A stretch of 64,000 nucleotides of DNA from assembly GCA_963704975.1 (NCBI GenBank), contig CAVPIK010000014.1:186001-250000 (forward strand). The letters are read 5' to 3'. Positions 59,212 through 64,000 of the stretch are shown piece after piece. A program made the translations under genes and the position numbers. How positions within the stretch are numbered: position 1 is the first letter of the stretch; each line of letters begins with the position of its first letter. The notes under the pieces were generated by a model that had not been told where the DNA came from, made no database searches, and was given only the letters and a program-made list of their open reading frames with translations. The DNA comes from JAGNDO01 sp963704975. Lineage in GTDB: Bacteria; Chloroflexota; Anaerolineae; Caldilineales; Caldilineaceae.

Positions 59212-59299
59212 CAAAGTGGTTTAGATCGCACTGCAAAGTGGTTTAGATCACATCACAAAGTGGTTTAGACCACATTGCAATGTGGTCTAAACCACTTTG
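59212..59299. promoter_or_regulatory. 22-bp iterons ending in a 44-bp perfect palindrome
   Basis: Units CAAAGTGGTTTAGATCGCAC.., CAAAGTGGTTTAGATCACAT.. and CAAAGTGGTTTAGACCACAT.. repeat head to tail at exact 22-bp spacing (59212, 59234, 59256). The third is followed by its exact inverse (59278-59299), and a decayed unit follows. It lies 85 bp before the unknown two-gene module, so a multi-site operator for a repressor encoded there or nearby is plausible; a replication or recombination site is possible. Confidence 0.75.
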
Positions 59300-59383
59300 C
59301 AAAATGATCTAAACATGACGCCATCATTCTAGTGTGCGGATTGCGTCTACATCCCTATGTTTTGGTACACAAGAAGGCACAGA

Positions 59384-59758
59384 ATGATCATGAGAAAAAG
59401 ACAAATTGAAAATCTATTGCGTACAGCATTGCTGAAAGACGGCAGCATGGCCGCCGCTTTGTATGACCATGAATTGGCAGAACATCTTGACTATTGGTAC
59501 GCCGGTCTACTAAGGGATAAGGAAGACTTTGTTTTTGTGGTGACAGAGCATTCGGGTGACGTAGCGATGGTATTGATCACAAAGGCGAAGGAGGTCTATG
59601 TGAACGAAGGGGCGAGAGCAAAATTACGGGCACTTTGGCCGCAGCCCGCCTATACCAGAAATATAAAGCTCTTCATTCCGATGATGGCTGATGAATTGGC
59701 AAACGATATTATTTCCGTGAACGGTGTAAAGGTGGTGGCAGATGGCAACAAAAAGTGA
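59384..59758 (+). CDS. Unknown protein, first gene of a two-gene module
   Basis: 124 residues from the ATG at 59384 (GAAGG upstream); ATGs at 59357 and 59390 are alternatives. A basic helical start (MIMRKRQIENLLRTALLKD) is followed by an acidic-aromatic stretch (LAEHLDYWYAGLLRDKEDFV) and an alpha/beta tail. No cysteine-rich or enzyme motif is visible and no family is recognised. It overlaps the next gene by 17 bp and lies behind the 22-bp iterons. Confidence 0.6.
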   Translation: MIMRKRQIENLLRTALLKDGSMAAALYDHELAEHLDYWYAGLLRDKEDFVFVVTEHSGDVAMVLITKAKEVYVNEGARAKLRALWPQPAYTRNIKLFIPMMADELANDIISVNGVKVVADGNKK

Positions 59759-60180
59759 GTTACAGTCCGATAGGATCAAGCAAATTTTCGGCACCGACGA
59801 AGTCCCGGATGTGACGTCGAACACAGTGAAAATCTATCTCGAATATTTGCAGAAACACTTGTCATTCCCCTGTATTCTTGTGGGTATCGAGAGTATCGGG
59901 TTCTTTGGCTGGGAAGAGCGTTTTGAATTTGGGTATGGGAGCAAGAGCGAGTACGAGAAGCTACGAAAAGAACGAGGTTCGCTCAAAGACAAATTTGAGT
60001 TGAGCGCAATGGGCGATGCCAGGGTTGAAAAAAACTTGGATATTGTTGTCGTTGTAAATCGAGTGCCGAGTCGTAAGCGTTTTGAGATTCCGCTGTCGGA
60101 ATTAGAAGCGGATGATAAAACTTCGAATCAATTATCGATTGTTGGATGATTACTCGGTATGGTTTGTAAATTGGCAATAA
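59742..60180 (+). CDS. Unknown protein, second gene of a two-gene module, frameshifted at its end
   Basis: About 145 residues. FPCILVGIESIGFFGWEERF and the charged middle KSEYEKLRKERGSLKDKFEL lead to VVNRVPSRKRFEIPLSELEA. A shift near 60130 restores the C-terminus YRLLDDYSVWFVNWQ, a motif I recall from a conserved uncharacterised bacterial family (sometimes labelled calcium-binding) with no proven function. Cotranslated with the preceding gene. Confidence 0.6.
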
Positions 60181-60185
60181 GCCCC

Positions 60186-60278
60186 ATGCCTTCCCCAAAG
60201 ACATGGCCATCTGCTCTCAGCGACGAGGCGATCCTGGAGCGTCTGCTGGCGTTGAATTTGGGGCGGGGTGGGGGATGA
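60186..60278 (+). pseudogene. 3' stub 4 of a large DNA methyltransferase
   Basis: Shortest stub: LSDEAILERLLALNLGRGGG, stop, preceded by a damaged 'KDMAI' stretch. It is nearly identical to the end of stub 2 over about 60 bp. It follows the unknown module by a few bases. Confidence 0.7.
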
Positions 60279-60400
60279 GATGCAGATTGCCAACCAATGT
60301 GCCGAACCTTGTTGGATAGATGAGTATTGGAGCGGATAGCATAAGTTACCCGAGAATTATTGAAGACTGTTTTGATAAACAATTTCGGAGGAACCCTCCC

Positions 60401-60747
60401 GTGGGAAATTGGATTTGACCCTGCCAGACTCAGCGAAGAGTTCAACGAGTACCAAGCGTTTATCACGCCGCCACGGAGACCGACGGGCAAAGTTGATTCG
60501 ACGCCGGTTGGATGAGCTTAGAGCTGCGACCACCTTGGTCAAGACATGCGGGTTTCTGCCTGACGACCCAGATGCTCACGACACTGCATGGAAATCGTGC
60601 CGGGCAGTTATCCGTGGATCTGGATCATCTCCTATCGGTTGCTTTTTACCGTGGCAGAGCCGATTCCACGGCGAGACGACGGCGGTTCGAGCTGGTGAAC
60701 GCACGACCCAGATTGTTGTGATAGGTGTGGAGAATACACATGAGTAA
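60401..60747 (+). CDS. HigB/RelE-like toxin, frameshifted
   Basis: About 112 residues over several +1 shifts. The GTG at 60401 has CGGAGG 9 bp upstream. RRHGDRRAKLIRRRLDELRA, HGNRAGQLSVDLDH and YRLLFTVAEPIPRRDDGG are the hallmark blocks of HigB-type (RelE fold) killer proteins. The last bases overlap the antitoxin start by 8 bp. Toxin-before-antitoxin order is usual for higBA. Confidence 0.78.
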
Positions 60748-61042
60748 ATTACCGGGCAACGCATACGTCCAGACACCGTTCTCCTCCCGGAGAAACCATT
60801 TTGGAGTACAATCATTCGAAGCGATTGGCATGTCCCAAACGGATCTGGCCGAACGCATGGGCCTGACGTCCGAGAAACGGTCAATGGGATTATCAAGGGC
60901 AAACACCATCCTGACGCGCCCAAACTGCCCTACAACTGGAACAGATCCTGGGCGTGCCGGCGTGCTTTTTGGATGAACAGGGAGCAGCATTATCGCGAGT
61001 AGTTTGGCCCGTCTGGCTCGACAGGGAGCTGATTGCGCGTAA
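60740..61042 (+). CDS. HigA-like HTH antitoxin, frameshifted
   Basis: About 98 residues over four or more +1 shifts. MSKLPGNAYV begins the family, EAIGMSQTDLAERMGLTS and KTVNGIIKGK form the XRE helix-turn-helix, and ALQLEQILGVPACF plus WMNREQHYRE are the HigA C-terminal blocks. Restored C-terminus YLARLARQGAD ends at 61042. Heavily damaged reading frame, yet every family block is present. Confidence 0.72.
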
Positions 61043-61080
61043 AGTTGACCCCCAACAGCCAGCCCCCGCATCAAGACCAA

Positions 61081-61119
61081 AACGACCCAGACCCCATCAC
61101 CGGGCCTGGGTCGTTTTTT
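61081..61119 (+). terminator. Family D hairpin, copy 2, with T-run
   Basis: AACGACCCAGACCCCATCAC... CTGGGTCGTT followed by TTTTTG, 40 bp after higA. Good rho-independent terminator. From here to 61362 no gene, repeat or clear promoter was found. Confidence 0.8.
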
Positions 61120-61362
61120 GTGTCGGGGGAGTTCGTTGTCCCAAGTAGTTCACATAGTTTGTGGCCGAGGGATGAATTGCCATCCCCGGTTCATCGGCTG
61201 GGGTGTTGGGCCACAGTGAGGTGATTTGAGGGCGGTTAGGGGGCAATCAGATTATGCTTGGTTGACTTAAGCTAACCGGTCTGTATAATGGTGCATCACG
61301 CACCTTGATGGCTGGCTGTGTTGGACAGTGCCAACCCTTGACCCATAATCGGAGATTATTGC

Positions 61363-62215
61363 ATGTCGAATGCGAACATCAAGCAAACAACCTTGGGGAT
61401 TCGAGTGATTTTGTACGCGGCCAGTTTTCTGGTGTTGAGCGTCAGCCTCTCGCTTTTCTTTTTTCCTGGGCAAACGGAGGTCTATTTTTCCTGGACAATC
61501 AAGCCGCCCCTAACCGCCGCCTTTCTGGGGGCCGGCTATTTGGCCAGCTTCTTCTTCGAATTCCTCTCCGCCCGAGAACGGGTCTGGGCCAACGCCCGCC
61601 CCGCTGTGCCGGGCGTGTGGCTCTTCACCTTGCTGACGTTGATCGTTACCCTGCTCCACCTGGATCGGTTTCACTTCAATAGCCCGGCCTTCATCACTGT
61701 GGCCGGGACCTGGGTCTGGCTGGCCATCTATGTGGGAGTGCCCATAGCAATGGGTCTGCTGTGGATTCATCAAGCGCGACAGCCGGGCATTGATCCGCCC
61801 CGTGTGGCCCGCTTGCCCAAATGGTTTCTTGTCGTCCTGACGGGGCAAGGCGTGATCATGTTGCTGCTTGGATTGGTCATGTTGATCTCGCCTGATTCGG
61901 TGATTCCCCTCTGGCCTTGGGCCCTATCCCCACTCACCTGCCGGGCTATCGGCGCCTGGGGGATGGGTCTGGGCCTCATCGCCCTTCAAGCCGCATGGGA
62001 AAACGATTGGCGTCGATTATCTCCGACCATGTTGAGTTACGGGCTTTACGGTGCGCTGCAAATCATCAACCTCTTGCGTTTCCCGACCACGCTAGAGTGG
62101 CGTACTCCCCAGGCCATCCTCTATACCGGGTTTATCGTCATTATGTTTTTGATGGGCGCTGTTTGGTACACAGCAGGCCAGGTCTATCAAACGAGACCCT
62201 GCCGGGTTTTCGTAA
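61363..62215 (+). CDS. Polytopic membrane protein of unknown function
   Basis: About 284 residues with seven hydrophobic helices (for example LYAASFLVLSVSLSLFFF, LFTLLTLIVTLLHL, GQGVIMLLLGLVMLI, TGFIVIMFLMGAVWYTAG). The open frame runs on to 62739, but everything past about VYQT is translation of hairpin repeats. A +1 shift near 62195 gives the natural end DPAGFS, stop 62213-62215. No family recognised. Confidence 0.7.
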
Positions 62216-62246
62216 CGCCAACACAACCAGATCATCCATTCACACA

Positions 62247-62283
62247 GAACGACTCAGGCCCCATCACCGGGTCTGGGTCGTTC
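62247..62283 (+). terminator. Family D hairpin, copy 3
   Basis: GAACGACTCAGGCCCCATCA... GTCTGGGTCGTTC, 30 bp after the corrected stop of the membrane protein. Slightly diverged arms with the same loop. Confidence 0.7.
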
Positions 62284-62321
62284 TGCGTGTCAGCGGTTGG
62301 GGGTGGGCGGCGTCTCGGTCG

Positions 62322-62424
62322 GAAAAAACTTCTAAATGTTTTCTCGAAAACTTCTAAATGTTTTTCCAAACAGATCGGGACCTTTTTCCCAAAAGGTCGG
62401 GACCTTTTTCCAAACAGATCGCTA
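62322..62424. repeat. Paired short direct repeats
   Basis: Two copies of AAAACTTCTAAATGTTTT, then two of GGTCGGGACCTTTTTCC / CCAAACAGATCG in alternating order. They resemble degenerate read-through or hairpin halves; no ORF is credible here. Confidence 0.6.
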
Positions 62425-62498
62425 TGGTTTTTAGCCCTCCCCACGACGCCCGTGGACCCCCGGTTTGTGGAGGCTGTCCGCGTGGGAGGGACCTTGAT

Positions 62499-62640
62499 CT
62501 TCCGGGAAAGGGCCGGTTCTTGTTGGGTCGAGTGGATAGCCTTGGCCCATTCCCGGAAAGGTGGGGGCGATCCGCCTATCAATCCCGGAATGGGCCAAGG
62601 GATCTACGTCAACGCAGAACGAACCGGCCCTTTCCGGGAT
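62499..62640. repeat. Family C hairpin repeats, copies 3 and 4 in tandem
   Basis: Copy 3 (62499-62560) has ends CTTCCGGGAAAGGGCC and TTGGCCCATTCCCGGAAAG with loop GGTTCTTGTTGGGTCGAGTG. Copy 4 (62582-62640) is the inverse orientation, ATCCCGGAATGGGCC to GGCCCTTTCCGGGAT. The pair occupies the space where a toxin partner of the downstream AbrB antitoxin would be expected. Confidence 0.7.
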
Positions 62641-62706
62641 TGTCCGCTTTCGTTTCCAGAAATATGCCGCACACCCTTGTTTGCCCGCGCCGTTGCCAAG
62701 ATGATA

Positions 62707-62898
62707 CTATCTGTCTATCGTCGTATCGATCCCTTTTAGAAATCCCCGTAATTGCTGAACGGGGACGAGGGGCATTAACTCAATGCGGTTTTTATAAACC
62801 ATGACTTGCAGTTTCTGGCCCGGTTTAATCTGCAAGCTTTCCCGAATCTTGCGCGGAATCACAATTTGGTACTTGGGCGATACGGTTACGATCTCCAT
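62707..62898 (-). CDS. AbrB/MazE-type antitoxin, orphan
   Basis: 63 residues. MEIVTVSPKYQIVIPRKIRE and LQIKPGQKLQVMVYKNRIEL form the swapped-hairpin DNA-binding domain; the C-terminus (QQLRGFLKGIDTTIDR) is the usual toxin-binding tail of VapB-like members. AGGAGAAACC precedes the ATG. No PIN or MazF gene follows on the minus strand, only family C repeats, so the toxin appears lost. Confidence 0.88.
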   Translation of the reverse strand: MEIVTVSPKYQIVIPRKIRESLQIKPGQKLQVMVYKNRIELMPLVPVQQLRGFLKGIDTTIDR

Positions 62899-63036
62899 CG
62901 GTTTCTCCTAGCGCTGAGGGTTTCGTCATACGCAAGGCAAGTTTATCTCATTCCGAGAAGATGATCAATCAGTTTCGCCAGACGATGATTCAAACAAAAT
63001 GCGGATGATGTTGGACTTGGAACGGGGGAAACGACA

Positions 63037-64000
63037 ATGAATCGACACTGGTCAGCATGGATCTTCCTGATTTTTCTCCTCACCGCCTGCACGCCCGCAG
63101 TCCCACCCCGGTTCCGACCCCGATTCAGCGTGCAACGTTTACGCCGACCTCTGAGTCAGGTTCGACACTTGTTCCCACGGCCACGCCGACGCCCAAAGCG
63201 ATGCCTGTGCCCGATCCGCGTCTGCAACCGGCCATTGATCAGAGGGCTGGGCTTTCTGGCCGCTCAATACAACGCCGATGTCGGGCTGCTGCAAGAGTCC
63301 CCCGACATCGGCCAGCACCGCTATTATCTGACCAACGACAACGCCCTGGCCGCGTATGTGGTGGAGCAGATGGGCGATGCTGACTTTGCCCAAACCCTGC
63401 GCGCCAGCCTGGACCGCTACGGCTATCACGGCAACGATTTTGTCGAAGTGGCCTGGGGCGAGGTGATCCCTTGGCCGCCCCTGCATCACAAGGATTTGGT
63501 GGTGCAGAAGCTGAGCGATAGGGCGATGCGACTTTCTGAACGTGGACGAAACCGAGCCTGTGGGGGATTGCATTTTGCAGGAGACCCACACCCCGGAGCT
63601 GGGCGTCTTCTACGATTGGTCCAGCTTCTCCAACCTGGCCTGCATGGGCGCGGTGAACGAGGTCAACAAGGGCAATCTGGATATAGCCCGTTGGCTATAT
63701 CGGACCGAAATGACCATCTTTGACGGCAAGGGCTGGCCCGATGAAGCCTGGCGGAAGCGGGATGGGGTCTACGAAACCATCGGCCTGACCTGGTGCCTCT
63801 ATGCTGGGGCGCTGCTGGGCGAACCGGTCAACGGGCAGGTGCTTTCCCAATTGTTGGCACAACAAGACCCGGACATCGGCGGCTTCCACACCCACTTTCG
63901 GGCTGACGAACCCCAATTGGCCGACGCCAACGTGGAGACGACTTCCCTCGCCCTGCTGGCCCTGAGTACGCTCAACGGGACACACCAACTTGGCGACTCG
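63037..64000 (+). CDS. Putative lipoprotein, frameshifted and cut by the window end
   Basis: At least 320 residues. Signal peptide with lipobox FLLTACTP, then a Pro/Thr-rich linker (VPTPIQRATFTPTSES), then a mostly helical domain with LGFLAAQYNADVGLLQ, NDNALAAYVVEQM, GLTWCLYAGALLGEPVNGQV and ETTSLALLALSTLNG, a pattern like alpha/alpha-barrel repeats. Three or more +1 shifts up to 63530. No enzyme family recognised. It begins about 140 bp from the divergent AbrB gene. Confidence 0.7.

Noticed and set aside
59212..59320. CRISPR array
   Set aside because: The repeats are contiguous without unique spacers, one unit is inverted, and no cas genes are present.
55640..60278. Methyltransferase stubs as attC sites of an integron
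   Set aside because: They encode a conserved protein end, lack attC R/L box symmetry, and no integron integrase is seen.
61363..62739. A 458-residue membrane protein using the whole open frame
   Set aside because: Residues after about 280 are translations of the family D and C hairpins and direct repeats; the natural stop appears after one +1 shift at 62213.
1..64000. Programmed +1 frameshifting as the explanation for the split genes
   Set aside because: Insertion sites share no slippery motif, differ between the two dinG copies, and hit housekeeping and accessory genes alike; read errors are the simpler cause.

Overview
The window looks like a chromosomal piece of a filamentous or particle-associated Chloroflexota bacterium (Caldilineae/Anaerolineae-like). 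This is inferred from high GC, strongly G/C-ending codons, a full set of type II lipoproteins, long NEW3/PKD-type secreted proteins, a DnaQ-DinG fusion, and many short intergenic palindromes. No rRNA, tRNA, CRISPR array, transposase or phage structural gene was seen. About half of the genes are split by single-base indels, almost all net +1. I treat these as probable sequencing insertions (typical of unpolished long reads) and describe each split gene as one CDS spanning all its frames.

Layout. 1-2582 (minus): a sulfur-related operon with an SQR-like flavoprotein, DUF1641, TusE/DsrC and DsrE proteins. 2725-3503: an HTH-PocR regulator with palindromic upstream sites. 4028-9175: a glutaredoxin-thioredoxin reductase fusion, a FAD halogenase-like enzyme, a small unknown protein, a PLP dehydratase coupled to a low-molecular-weight phosphatase. 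9203-13986 (minus): a cluster with a quinate-dehydrogenase-like protein, an NAD epimerase, an alpha-oxoamine synthase and phosphoglucose isomerase; the epimerase/synthase pair would suit long-chain-base lipid chemistry. 14202-18712 (plus): YheT-like hydrolase, protein-isoaspartate methyltransferase, RmlD, HicB, a nucleotidyltransferase and a GT2 glycosyltransferase. 18737-19490: a PIN/antitoxin pair. 19644-22240: a HerA-like ATPase. 22352-34085: envelope and secretome genes, namely a lipoprotein, two very large secreted proteins (one an M14 zinc carboxypeptidase), a small membrane protein, a NYN/PIN protein and a GT2 enzyme interrupted by a palindromic element.

34293-43073 is a diverged tandem duplication of [dinG-deoC-5' part of deoR]. 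The second copy runs into a complete deoR/rhaR and a rhamnose operon (ATPase, two permeases, binding protein, RhaA, aldolase; no kinase seen) to 50891. From about 51.8 to 61 kb the GC drops and the region becomes an accessory island: a Kelch/PKD secreted protein, a DUF4238 protein, a Dam methylase with a PD-(D/E)XK nuclease, BrnT/BrnA, an unrecognised two-gene module behind a 22-bp iteron/palindrome, and HigB/HigA. Four of these modules are each followed by the same 3' stub of a large DNA methyltransferase. The right end holds a membrane protein, hairpin repeats, an orphan AbrB-type antitoxin and a truncated lipoprotein.

The most unusual signals are the repeated methyltransferase stubs, a shared '(L/Y)(F/L)(L/F)P..V..R' C-terminal tail on three otherwise different secreted proteins, the 22-bp iteron/palindrome, and the palindrome inserted in a glycosyltransferase between 8-bp direct repeats.
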